From: Candidatus Gastranaerophilales bacterium
Lineage (GTDB): Bacteria; Cyanobacteriota; Vampirovibrionia; Gastranaerophilales; Gastranaerophilaceae
DNA: 62,795 nt
Assembly (NCBI GenBank): GCA_944322755.1
Contig: CALUPY010000012.1
Span: forward strand, 1-62,795
Reading direction: 5' to 3'
Part shown: piece by piece, positions 54,239 through 62,795 of the stretch
Layout of the letters: each line of letters starts with the position of its first letter
Numbering within the stretch: position 1 is the first letter of the stretch
Notes under the pieces: model-generated
Told to the model about the DNA's origin: nothing
The model's input: the letters and a program-made list of their open reading frames with translations, nothing else
Databases searched by the model: none
Made by a program: the position numbers and the translations under genes

Positions 54239-55219
54239 TTATATATTTATGTCCTCTCTCAACTGTATTACAAAATCCGCATTTTTAGGTATGGTGATTG
54301 ACCCTCCTTTTGAAAATATAGCCAGCACAGGAGAAGCTGCTACGTTAAGAACATAAACTACAGTACCGCTAATAAATGTAACAGGAGTGAGCAGGATTTC
54401 TACCCCGTTGTCATTTTTCCAGTATTTGCATGTACAACGCCACATTTTTTTGAAAAATTTATATCCCGGAGTAGTCGATTTGACCAGCCCTTTCCAGAAC
54501 TGATGTTTGCCTTTTATATTATTGAAAAATATCCTTTTTTCGTTAGCAACACTAATTTTTGCGTCTATTTTATAAGTTTTACCCTTATAAACCATTTCAT
54601 CAACTTCTATAACAATGAGTCCGCCGTTGCCTGTAATATTAGGCGGATGAGAGTCTGTGACTTTGCCTTTGAATACTGTTCCTGACGGAATAGTTATGTA
54701 TGTGGCTATTTCAGGATACTGGCTTATGAAAGAAAGTCTTGTACCTACAGGCGTCCTGTCTGAAACAGAAGAAGCAATTCTTACCCTGAATTTTTTACCT
54801 TTGGGCATTTTTATTGAAGTTTTCAGCACAATTGGCATTGTTTTGGGGGTTGTTACGACTGTTTTTGCTGTGTTTGCCGGTTTCTTCGTAACAGCCGGCA
54901 CTGGTGCCGTAGCCGCCGGTTTTGTATTTTGTACATTTTGTACTGGTTTTTCTGTAGGCTTTGGCAGCTCAGATGCCTTTTGTGCAGGGGTGGATGAAGG
55001 AGAAAAAATATCGATATCAGACGGTATCCCATCATCAAAGTCAGGAAGATTTTCAGGCAAAGCCGGAAGCAAATCCTCTTCTATCTTTTTTGTATCATAT
55101 TTCTGCCTTAACCCTTTATCAATCGAGTCGTCAATATAGTCAAGTGCAAAACAAACACCTGAATTTAGATAAAATACCAACAACAGCAGTGATAAAACCT
55201 TTTTTATAATATTTCCCAT
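54239..55219 (-). CDS. exported protein with Pro/Thr-rich linker
   Basis: 326 aa. Signal peptide (IIKKVLSLLLLVFYLNSGVCFA), an acidic region (LPDFDDGIPSDIDIF), an Ala/Pro/Thr/Lys linker (~80-135), and a beta-rich C-terminal domain. The latter has YITIPSGTVFKGKVTDS and VIEVDEMVYKGKTYKIDA, ending FVIQLREDI; this resembles the beta-barrel of TrbI/VirB10-type proteins (I-P-x-G-T-x-x-x-G-x-V), but no secretion genes adjoin it. Periplasmic or outer-membrane location inferred. Confidence 0.7.
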   Translation of the reverse strand: MGNIIKKVLSLLLLVFYLNSGVCFALDYIDDSIDKGLRQKYDTKKIEEDLLPALPENLPDFDDGIPSDIDIFSPSSTPAQKASELPKPTEKPVQNVQNTKPAATAPVPAVTKKPANTAKTVVTTPKTMPIVLKTSIKMPKGKKFRVRIASSVSDRTPVGTRLSFISQYPEIATYITIPSGTVFKGKVTDSHPPNITGNGGLIVIEVDEMVYKGKTYKIDAKISVANEKRIFFNNIKGKHQFWKGLVKSTTPGYKFFKKMWRCTCKYWKNDNGVEILLTPVTFISGTVVYVLNVAASPVLAIFSKGGSITIPKNADFVIQLREDINI

Positions 55220-55269
55220 ATTATAATTTTATCACCGTCAGTACGCTTCACATCGAACAGAAATATTAT

Positions 55270-56022
55270 TTAGTGCAAAACAGTCAACGGCTCCGGCCCA
55301 TCGTCTGTAACAAGAATAGTATGTTCAAAATGCGCTGATGGTTTGTCATCATTGGTGACTACTGTCCAATTGTCCTCAAGGGTATGAACATCATCGCAGC
55401 CAAGATTCAACATCGGTTCTACGGCAATAGTCATCCCCGATTTCAAAACAAAACTGCTTCCTACTCTGTAATTGAAAACAAACGGTTCTTCGTGCATTGA
55501 ATGACCTACACCATGCCCGCCGTACTGTCTGACAATACCGAGATTCTTTTCTTTAGCAACATCTTCAACAGCTCCTGAGACATCATCAAGAAGCGCACCG
55601 TCTCTCATTTTGCTCATACCGGCCATAAGAGAGCGTTCTGTTGTTTCGAGAAGCATTTTGCATTCATCGGAGATATTACCGACAGGGTATGTCCAGGCGC
55701 CGTCTCCAACAAGTCCATGGTAAGTCGCACCAACGTCAATACTGATAATGTCGCCTTCTTTAAGTATGCATTCTTCAGATGGTATACCATGTACAACCTG
55801 TGAATTAACAGATGCACATATAGTTGCAGGAAAACCGTTGTAACCCAGGAAAGTAGGAATACATTTGTTTTCTTTAATAATTTTTGCAGCAGCTTCATCA
55901 AGAAATTTTGTAGAAACACCCGGCTCAATTATTCTTGCCATTTCCTGATGTACAAGTGCAACTACATTTCCTGCGTAGCGCATCAATTTTAATTCTTCTC
56001 TGGACTTTTTGTGAACTGACAT
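55270..56022 (-). CDS. map: methionine aminopeptidase type I
   Basis: Removes the N-terminal Met from nascent proteins. 250 aa with the five metal ligands in their usual contexts: SIDVGATYHGLVGDGA (two Asp), GGHGVGHSMHEEP (His), VEPMLN (Glu) and AHFEHTILV (Glu). It follows adk with no gap. In most bacteria adk-map lies directly ahead of infA; here the pair is 36 kb away. Confidence 0.97.
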   Translation of the reverse strand: MSVHKKSREELKLMRYAGNVVALVHQEMARIIEPGVSTKFLDEAAAKIIKENKCIPTFLGYNGFPATICASVNSQVVHGIPSEECILKEGDIISIDVGATYHGLVGDGAWTYPVGNISDECKMLLETTERSLMAGMSKMRDGALLDDVSGAVEDVAKEKNLGIVRQYGGHGVGHSMHEEPFVFNYRVGSSFVLKSGMTIAVEPMLNLGCDDVHTLEDNWTVVTNDDKPSAHFEHTILVTDDGPEPLTVLH

Positions 56023-56676
56023 CTAAATCACATCTTTCAATCTTTGATAAATCTCGTCTATGCTTCCTACTGCATCTATTCTTTTCAAAATACCTCTTTT
56101 TTCATAGAAATCAATGAGAGGCGCAGTTTGAGAAAAATATGTTTCGAAACGTTTTTTTGCAATCTCTTCCGTATCGTCTTTTCTCTGTACAAGTTCTGTC
56201 TGGCAGTAGTCACATACACCCTCTTTGATAATCGGCATTGTTTTTATGTTAAAAATAGCGCCGCATGCCGGGCAAGAACGTCTGTAAACAATTCTTTCCA
56301 TAAGATTATCAATCGGTATATCAAAATAAATGACTTCTGTTTTCGCTTCAACATCTTTGTCTATTTTTTCAAGCATTTCATCAAGAATTTCAGCCTGTTC
56401 AAGACTTCTCGGAAATCCATCCAGAATAAAACCTTTTGCGCAGTCCGGCTGTTTTAATCTGTCTTCAATAATTGCAGCAACGACTTCCACGGGAACCAGC
56501 TGTCCGTTTTCAACGAAACCCTTTGCTATTTTTCCGGCCTCTGTGCCTTCTGCCATTGCTGCTCTCAACAATGAACCGGTATCCACATGAACAAGTCCGG
56601 TTTCTTGTGCAAGCTTTGTCGTTTGTGTGCCCTTTCCGCTTGCCGGAGGTCCCATAAAAATCAATTCTTTTTTCAT
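56023..56676 (-). CDS. adk: adenylate kinase
   Basis: Interconverts ATP+AMP and 2 ADP. 217 aa, long-lid form: P-loop FMGPPASGKGTQ, AMP-site DTGSLLRAA, FILDGFPRS, and a zinc-type lid with four cysteines (RRSCPACG ... CDYCQ). Start at 56676 (MKKELIFMG) with a GGAAAGAAG ribosome site; the frame back to 56739 is rejected. Cotranscribed with map. Confidence 0.97.
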   Translation of the reverse strand: MKKELIFMGPPASGKGTQTTKLAQETGLVHVDTGSLLRAAMAEGTEAGKIAKGFVENGQLVPVEVVAAIIEDRLKQPDCAKGFILDGFPRSLEQAEILDEMLEKIDKDVEAKTEVIYFDIPIDNLMERIVYRRSCPACGAIFNIKTMPIIKEGVCDYCQTELVQRKDDTEEIAKKRFETYFSQTAPLIDFYEKRGILKRIDAVGSIDEIYQRLKDVI

Positions 56677-56783
56677 ATAAACTCTTCTTTCCTTGTTATT
56701 AGATGAAATCATTCTAACACACGTCAATTTGTTATTCAACAGAATTATGATATAATTTTTTTTGTAATATCAGGAGTTATTAT

Positions 56784-57776
56784 ATGCCCGATTATGCTAT
56801 AGGAATTGATTTAGGCGGAACAAAAATACTGGCAGGTCTGGTAAACAGAACAAACGGTGAAGTGCTTTTATCCGTAAAACATAAAACAAGAAGTGAAAAC
56901 GGCTGTGACTATGTTATTGGAAAACTTAAACAGTCAATATCAGAAGTCATTGAAGAGTCGAGGCTGGATATATCCCAAATTTCCTGTATCGGTATCGGGG
57001 CTCCGGGGCAGGTTAACCGCACAAAGGGTATCCTTATTTCCGCGCCTAATCTCGACTGCGACAATGTAAATCTTAAAGCTATTTTAGAGCGCGAATTTTT
57101 TATTCCGACATTTCTGGGCAACGATGTTGAAATAGCCGCCATTGGTGAATACAAATTCGGCGCGGGCAGAGATTACAATAATATGGTCTGTGTTTTTGTA
57201 GGTACAGGAATCGGTTCCGGTATTATAAAAGACGGAAAAGTATACTACGGAAACAGCGGTACAGCAGGGGAAATCGGACATATCATAGTTGACTCCGGCG
57301 GACGTCCTTGCGGCTGCGGCGGCAATGGCTGTCTTGAGGCTTACGCCTCCCGTTCTGCAATCGAAAAACGAATAACCGGTGCATTAAAAAAAGGCAGAAT
57401 GTCTATTATTACAGAGTTTATGAAAGATTCAAAACAAATCAGTTCTAAAATGATAAGAAAAGCACTTGAACACAACGACGAACTGGTTATGCAGGTTCTT
57501 CTTGAAGCCTCTGATTATCTCTCAAACGGACTTGCAACTATTATAAACTTCTATAACCCCGAGGCAATTATTATGGGCGGCGGGCTTATTGATGCAATAG
57601 ACGAGTTTTACCAGCGTTCCATAAAAAAAGCAAAACTTAAAGCATTGCCGACGCCTGCACAAACTACTATTTTCAAAAAAGCTGAACTAGGTGATTTCTC
57701 CGGCGTAATCGGTGCTTGCTTCCTTGAAGAACAGAACAAATTTCTGAAACCTTCAACTATGCCTGTTTCAAAATAA
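56784..57776 (+). CDS. ROK-family sugar kinase (glucokinase-like)
   Basis: 330 aa. N-terminal ATP-binding IGIDLGGTKILAGLV, a GAPG segment, substrate region LGNDVEIAAIGEYKFGAG with the catalytic Asp, VGTGIGSGII, EIGHII, and the ROK zinc motif CGCGGNGCLEAYAS. These features fit a glucokinase or N-acetylhexosamine kinase; no HTH domain, so not a ROK repressor. Divergent from adk-map. CAGGAG ribosome site upstream. Confidence 0.92.
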   Translation: MPDYAIGIDLGGTKILAGLVNRTNGEVLLSVKHKTRSENGCDYVIGKLKQSISEVIEESRLDISQISCIGIGAPGQVNRTKGILISAPNLDCDNVNLKAILEREFFIPTFLGNDVEIAAIGEYKFGAGRDYNNMVCVFVGTGIGSGIIKDGKVYYGNSGTAGEIGHIIVDSGGRPCGCGGNGCLEAYASRSAIEKRITGALKKGRMSIITEFMKDSKQISSKMIRKALEHNDELVMQVLLEASDYLSNGLATIINFYNPEAIIMGGGLIDAIDEFYQRSIKKAKLKALPTPAQTTIFKKAELGDFSGVIGACFLEEQNKFLKPSTMPVSK

Positions 57777-57782
57777 ATCACT

Positions 57783-57802
57783 ATGCTCGCTTCAGCATGA
57801 CA
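57783..57802. repeat. variant intergenic palindrome
   Basis: ATGCT CGCTTC AGCAT followed by GACA; reverse complement reads TGTCATGCTGAAG, a variant of the element at 39522. Confidence 0.5.
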
Positions 57803-57807
57803 GACTC

Positions 57808-57836
57808 TTGAAATTTTGTGAACAATAATATATAAT
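57808..57836 (+). promoter_or_regulatory. flagellin promoter, sigma-70 type
   Basis: TTGAAA (57808-57813), exactly 17 nt, TATAAT (57831-57836). No sigma-28 type (TAAA-N15-GCCGATAA) match is convincing, although CCGATTTT occurs at 57873. Confidence 0.65.
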
Positions 57837-57839
57837 ATT

Positions 57840-57860
57840 TATAGATGTTTTACATCTATA
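57840..57860. promoter_or_regulatory. perfect inverted repeat at the flagellin start site
   Basis: TATAGATG TTTTA CATCTATA, 8-bp arms, beginning 4 bp after the -10 so that it spans the predicted transcription start. It could be an operator or a 5'-end mRNA hairpin. Confidence 0.5.
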
Positions 57861-57898
57861 CCCCATAAACTCCGATTTTTCTAAACAGCAGGCTGATT

Positions 57899-60800
57899 AT
57901 GATTTCCATTAATCTGGACACGAATGTGCTTATGGCACAGCGTAATATGAATATTGCTTCCAATTACGTTAACGAAGCTTTGCAGAGGCTTACCACCGGC
58001 TTTCGCATTAATTCGCCTGCTGATGATCCCGCCGGATATTATCTTGCTTCAAACTTAAACACTGAGTTACGCGCATTTGCTATTGCGCAGCAGAACGTCG
58101 CTGACGGAATTAATTTTATGACCACTGCACAAGATTCTCTTTTTCAGATGGGGGATATTATTAACAGGCTGAAAGATCTTGCTGCTCAAGGGGCTAACGG
58201 CACTTTGGACAGTGCGGTCAGAAACAATATTCAAGAAGAGACTGATGCTTTGCTTGAGGAGTTGTTCAGGTTAAAGAACGATTCTAAGTTCAATGATATA
58301 AATGTTTTTGGTGCAGACGAAGCCTCGAATTACGCGCTGTCAGCAGGTTCTGCATCTACCCCCCCCCCCCCAATGCGTCTCAAACCAGCTCTATATCCGC
58401 ATTTGCGCCTAGTTTAGCAGCTGTAAATTCTAATATTTCGACACAGGCGGATATCACGATAACGGTGATGCAGGGTTCCTCTTCCGGGCTTAGTGAAGAT
58501 GTTCTTGTGCTCGGGGGGAGTATAGAGGTTGCGGGCGGAGGTGTTATTGATGCAAAGGGCAAGACTTTAGGGGAGATTGCGCAGGAGATAACAGCGCAGG
58601 GCAATGTTACTGCATTGATTCAGGATGGAAAGTTCACGATAAAAAGCGACAATGGAGAGGTTAATATAACTGCGCTGGGGGATTTGGCCAGGGTGACGGG
58701 CATGGGGAGTTACACCGTCAGTACTGCAACAATATCTAATACTATCTCCGCAAACAGAAAAGTTATACAGCAAGGTACAAACAGTTCACTTACCGGTGGG
58801 GAAACAATATTGAGCGGTACTATAAAAATCGGCAATGGAGCAGAAATCAATGCAAAAGGTTTGTCATTAAATAATGTAATCTCTATGATAAATAATCAAA
58901 AACTGGATGGCGTTACAGTTTCTATTAATAGCGGAAAATTTACCATAGAAAGTAAAACCGGGGTAGATATATCTGTAACAGGAGACCTTGCAAGAGTTAC
59001 TGGTCTTGCTGACTACGAGGTCGAAGCTGGTACAAGCATTACTGATACCCCAACTAATATTGTACTCCAGCAAGGAGCAAATGATAAACTCATCGGTAAC
59101 GAGAACATTTTAAGCGGTACAATAAAAATAAATAATGGTGCTGAAATCAGCACAAAAGGGAAAACGCTAAACACAATCATTTCAGAGATAAACAGCCAGG
59201 GACAATTCGGCATCTCCGCTTTTATATTAAACGGTAAATTCACTATCCAAAGCAGAGATCCTGTAACTATCACTGCAACCGGAGATTTTGCGAGAGTTAC
59301 GGGGCTTGATAATTATACCGTAACCGCAAGCACAACGACAAACGGAGAAAGTGTACCAACTGCAACAACAAAAGAAATCACAATACAACAAGGTTCAGCC
59401 ACAAATCTGACAGGCTTTGAAACGGTAATTGGCGGCACTGTACAAATAAACTCCGGAGCTGAGATTAGTACAAACGGCAAAACCTTAAATGAAATAGTAC
59501 TAGAAATTAATCGTCAAGGCAGCGGTGTAACAGCTTCTGTAACCGAGGGAAAATTCACAATAAAGAGTGATTCTTCTGCTACAATTAATGCCACAGGTGA
59601 TTTTGCAAGAATCACAGGATTAGGCAGCTATACTGTATCGCAAGGAACACAGACGACCACACCGGAGGGTACAACAGCGCTGCAAGGTTCATTAGATACA
59701 AGAGATCTAGCAGACGCTGCCTTCCATGGACAAAAAAACGGAACAATTACCTTTTCTGATGGCACAACTGTCTCTGTGTCCATGAGTGACTCAAGAACAG
59801 ATATTCTCACAGACATACAAAACAAAGGTATAACCGTAGAAATTGATGAAAATGGAAAAATTGTATTATCAAAAGACGGCGTTACTGATTTGAGTATAAC
59901 AAGTGACACATCAAATTTCAGTGCCTTCTATGGTCTACTTTCTACAGATACAATATATACAGGCACAATAACATCTTCACAACAAACAGTTAATGACACA
60001 TCATTTATACAGACAGTAGAGCAGATTACATCAGACAGTGATATACCAGCAGGTTATACGGCAATATACACGGCAGATGATCTCAACAATATCAGAAATA
60101 ATCTATCCGGAAAATACATACTGATGGCTGATATAGACCTCTCCTCCATAACAAACTGGACCCCAATAGGAACTTCTTCAAGCTCATTCAGGGGCACTTT
60201 CGATGGAAACGGACATGTGATAAAAAATCTAAACATTGACTCAACAAGCGATTATACAGGGTTATTCGGATATACCTCAGGAGCAAAAATACAAAATGTC
60301 GGACTTGAAAATGTAAATGTTAAAGGCTTTGGTGATACAGGCGGTCTTATAGGTTACAGCGACAATACAACCATATACAACTGTTATGTCTCAGGTTCTG
60401 TTCAAGGAAGAGACAATACAGGAATGCTTGTAGGCTACTTCAAGTCAGGTTATGCATCATTCACTCACACAAGTGGTGATGTTACCGGAAGAAATGACCG
60501 AATTGGAGGCAGTATTGGTTTTCTTTATAAAGGAATGATAGAAAAATCGTATTCCGATGTAAATGTTAAAAGCAGTTCTAAAAATACAGGCTTTTCTTAT
60601 CTTATTGGTGGTCTTGTTGGTACTTTGTCATATAATGGAATCATGAAAAACTGTTATAGCACAGGTACTCTAAGTGGTAGACCAGGGGGTCTTGTCGGTT
60701 GCCTTCAAGGCAAAATTCAAAACAGTTACATAATAGGAGATTCAGTCTGTGGTTATTCTCAGAATGGTGGTTCATATACAGACTGTTATGCAAACACAGA

Positions 60801-62795
60801 CCCTTCTAATTTTACAAATTGGGACACAGATATATGGGATTTGTCAGGCTCACAACCTCTACTAAAATCACCTACCACAAAATCCTCAACCATCACAGGT
60901 TCTGTAGACACGAGAAATACTAGCGGTTCATCTACAGCATTTTATGGAAGTCAGAACGGCACAGTCACCTTCTCTGATGGAACAGAAGTTTTCATTTCAG
61001 GAGGATATTCTTACGTAATAAATACCTTAAAAATTTATGGGTTCGATGCTGGTATAGATGCAAACGGAAAAATATATATAACAAAATACGGCGTATCTGA
61101 TTTGACGATAGTATCTGATACTTCTGGATTTTCTGAATTTTACGGACTAATGCCTACTGGAAAAACATATAACGGAAATACAGTCACAACCCCAAAAACT
61201 GTTGATAATATATGCAAAAATGATTTCAGTCAATCTATATACAGACTCAGCGAATCTGATGCCATCTCACAAGGATATACAGTTATAAAAACTGTAGCAG
61301 ACTTTGAAGCAATCAAAAATAATCTTTCAGGAAAATATATACTAATGAACGACATTGACCTTTCTTCCGTGCAAAATTGGACAGGTATAAAAGACTTTAC
61401 CGGAGAACTTAACGGGAACGGATATGTTATAAAAAATCTAAACAGCAGCACAGGACTCTTTTCTACTATTCAAACTACTGCTACTATTCAAAATCTGGGA
61501 TTGGAAAGTATAAATATCAATAATAGTACTACTACAGGTGGATGTATAGGTACACTTGCAAATTATAATTATGGTAGAATTGTCAATTGTTATGTAAAAA
61601 ACAGCCAATTATCGATGACATATCAATTCAATAGTTATATGGGCGGACTAGTGGGACAAAATAAAGGAAATATCTCTTATTCTTATGCAAAAGACTGCAC
61701 TATGACAGCAGATACAGGAAATATATATGCAGGCGGGTTGGTCGGACAACTATATTCAGGTGAAATAAATATGTCTTTTGCTGACTGTTCTATAACTACT
61801 ACAGGTAGTGCCGGTGGATTAGTTGGATATAGTACAGGATCCGGTATTATTCGCAATTCATACGCTACAGGTACTCTCATCAGTACAAATGACTATGCCG
61901 GAGGATTGGTCGGTTATGGAAATGATATTGAGATTTATTACTCTTATGCTGCTGCTTATGTAAATGGTACGGATGGAAGCGGAGGAATAAGCGGATACCG
62001 CAATGATGGACTTGATTCATTTGCATATTTTGATGCAGATAAAGCAGGAACTCAATGTTATACAGGAACTTCTCAATCAACATCGCCATATGCTCTTACA
62101 ACAGAAGAAATGTCAAAAAAAAGCAGTTTCTCGCGCTGGTCTGATTCAATATGGAATTTTTCCGGAGCAGCCCCTGTTCTTATCGATACAACAGCTGCAG
62201 TACCTGCATCAAGTATTACAGGCTCTGTAGATACAAGGAATTTTTCTGACAAACGTTTTAGCGGACAACAAAACGGAACGTTAGAACTCTCAGACGGCAC
62301 GACAATAAATATCAACTCTTATGATTCAAGGACAAACGTTTTGACCTCCCTTCGCAATGCAGGCTATTCTGCCCAAACAAATGCGGAAGGAAAAATAGTC
62401 ATATCTAAAAATGGAGTATCTAACTTGTCGATAATTTCTGACTCATCAGGCTTTTCTGAGTTCTACGGGCTCATGAGCAATGAAAAAGTTTATACAGGAG
62501 GTGTAAATGAAACAGTCATCGGCTCTGATAAAGATACCTCCACCCTCACCGGCTCTGTAAACACAAGCTCTCTTGCCGACAACTATTTCTTCGGGCAAAA
62601 GGACGGGCAGCTCTCTTTCTCTAACGGTGTAAATGTCTCAATCAGCGCTACTGACACACGCTCGGACGTTATTCAAAAAATTAACGACGCAGGACTTAAT
62701 GCTCAAATAAACTCCGATGGTAAAATTCAAATCACCGCACAAGGCGTCTCTGACCTGAACGTTACATCTGATTCTTCCGGCTTCTCCGATTTCTA
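57899..62795 (+). CDS. giant modular flagellin, off-frame at a C13 tract, truncated by the window edge
   Basis: Residues 1-150 are a flagellin D0/D1 N-terminus: AQRNMNIASNYVNEALQRL, TTGFRINSPADDPAG, QQNVADGINFMTTAQDSLFQ, INRLKDLAAQGANG. At 58359-58371 thirteen C residues shift the frame; as written the product is 172 aa ending at 58418. From 58372 the next frame (positions 1 mod 3) is open to the right edge, over 1,470 codons without a stop, starting NASQTSSISAFAPSL. A tract of 14 or 11 C would join them. The long part contains four ~100-residue beta units (A1-A4), four flagellin-IN-like units (B1-B4) and two GLUG-like beta-solenoid blocks. The C-terminal D1/D0 lies outside the window if present. 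Confidence 0.85.
58359..58371 (+). repeat. C13 homopolymer, candidate phase-variation switch
   Basis: Thirteen consecutive C in an AT-rich genome, inside the flagellin coding region, coding for a Thr-Pro run. Gain of one or loss of two C restores a frame of over 1,600 codons. Confidence 0.8.
58465..59640 (+). repeat. four ~100-residue beta repeats (A1-A4) in the flagellin
   Basis: Units begin near 58468, 58768, 59068 and 59386. Shared pattern: QQG ... LSGTIKIxNGAEI, KGKTLN, GKFTIxS, then TGDFARVTGL and YTV. The first unit uses many GC-rich codons (gcg, ggg), the others AT-rich ones. Confidence 0.85.
59689..59943 (+). repeat. flagellin-IN-like unit B1
   Basis: GSLDTRDLADAAFHGQKNGT, FSDGTTVSVS, SRTDILTDIQNKG, LSITSDTSNFSAFYGL. 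Related units: 60898-61152 (B2), 62218-62475 (B3) and 62548 to the edge (B4). Confidence 0.8.
60049..60870 (+). repeat. GLUG-like beta-solenoid block 1
   Basis: Starts YTAIYTADDLNNIRNNLSGK, then LMADIDLS, FDGNGHVIKNLNI, and turns such as GGLIGYS, GGLVGTLS and GGLVGCLQ with NCYVSGS/NCYSTGT. This is the pattern of GLUG-motif surface proteins. Confidence 0.8.
60898..61152 (+). repeat. flagellin-IN-like unit B2
   Basis: GSVDTRNTSGSSTAFYGSQN, FSDGTEVFIS, LTIVSDTSGFSEFYGLM; separates the two GLUG-like blocks. Confidence 0.75.
61264..62175 (+). repeat. GLUG-like beta-solenoid block 2
   Basis: TVADFEAIKNNLSGKYILMN, LNGNGYVIKNLN, then turns GGCIGTLA, GGLVGQNKG, GGLVGQLYS, GGLVGYSTG, GGLVGYGND, closing with LTTEEMSKKSSFSRW and IWNFSGAAPVL, as in other GLUG proteins. 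Closely parallels block 1. Confidence 0.8.
62218..62475 (+). repeat. flagellin-IN-like unit B3
   Basis: GSVDTRNFSDKRFSGQQNGT, LSDGTTININ, LSIISDSSGFSEFYGLM. Confidence 0.75.
62548..62795 (+). repeat. flagellin-IN-like unit B4 (cut by the edge)
   Basis: LTGSVNTSSLADNYFFGQKD, FSNGVNVSIS, TRSDVIQKINDAG, LNVTSDSSGFSDFY at the last base. Confidence 0.75.

Noticed and set aside
57899-58418. The 172-aa frame as a complete short flagellin
   Set aside because: It ends in a proline run and unrelated residues directly after the C13 tract, while the adjacent frame stays open for over 1,470 codons with flagellin-type repeats; truncation by frame slip is the better reading.
58380-62315. Numerous minus-strand frames opposite the flagellin
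   Set aside because: Shadows of the long plus-strand frame, whose repeat pattern in translation is unmistakable.

Overview
The window looks like a chromosome segment from an AT-rich, Gram-negative-type, probably anaerobic gut bacterium of the non-photosynthetic Cyanobacteriota (Vampirovibrionia/Melainabacteria, Gastranaerophilales-like). This is inferred from content: a DUF4330 gene beside an IctB/O-antigen-ligase-like gene and a VKOR-DsbA fusion (all cyanobacterial in flavour), a long GyrB with the proteobacterial/cyanobacterial-type insert, superoxide reductase plus ferritin, and a set of lineage-restricted proteins with a short N-terminal Ser-Phe motif. No phylogeny or database search was possible.

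Layout. 1-8 kb: a broken XRE regulator, gyrB, rlmN, a uridine-kinase-like gene and a membrane pyrophosphatase. 8-13.5 kb: an EF-hand/LysM-like protein, a candidate small RNA, small hypotheticals, an XRE regulator and a polysaccharide flippase. 13.5-19 kb: yidD, then on the minus strand the alpha-operon block infA-rpmJ-rpsM-rpsK-rpsD-rpoA-rplQ-truA-rplM-rpsI. 19-23.5 kb: superoxide reductase-ferritin divergent from peroxiredoxin-thioredoxin, and a second EF-hand/LysM-like paralogue. 23.5-25.3 kb: tRNA-Leu(UAA), an ICMT-like membrane protein, tRNA-Ala(UGC) with a partial duplicate. 25-36 kb: an envelope operon (heptose-kinase-like, DUF4330, O-antigen-ligase-like, VKOR-DsbA, queH), ftsL-like/rsmH, two small exported proteins, a zinc dehydrogenase and a patatin.

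36-51 kb is lineage-specific. Seven otherwise unrelated proteins here carry a hydrophobic-Ser-Phe-(Lys/Gly/Ser)-(Gly/Ala) motif within about the first 60 residues, usually behind an M-K/R-I/V start. The best candidate for an undescribed system is the tight four-gene operon at 40139-46542: an AAA+ ATPase with a glycine-zipper membrane segment, a small membrane/coiled-coil protein, a second AAA+ domain whose Walker A and B motifs have decayed, and an 1127-residue beta-solenoid/helical protein. Beside it lie a HEXXH metallopeptidase, an acidic-tailed protein and a GH13-like protein. This block also holds decayed genes, tRNA-Ser(CGA) and a 221-bp tandem repeat that duplicates the tRNA 3' end.

51-57.8 kb: a GH32-family protein with its catalytic nucleophile replaced, a helix-rich small protein, an exported protein, map, adk and a ROK kinase. 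57.9 kb to the right edge: a giant flagellin whose D0/D1 N-terminus is separated by a C13 homopolymer (one base out of frame) from more than 1,470 codons of repeated domains, including two GLUG-like beta-solenoid blocks. This looks like a phase-variable, adhesin-like flagellin. The gene runs off the window.
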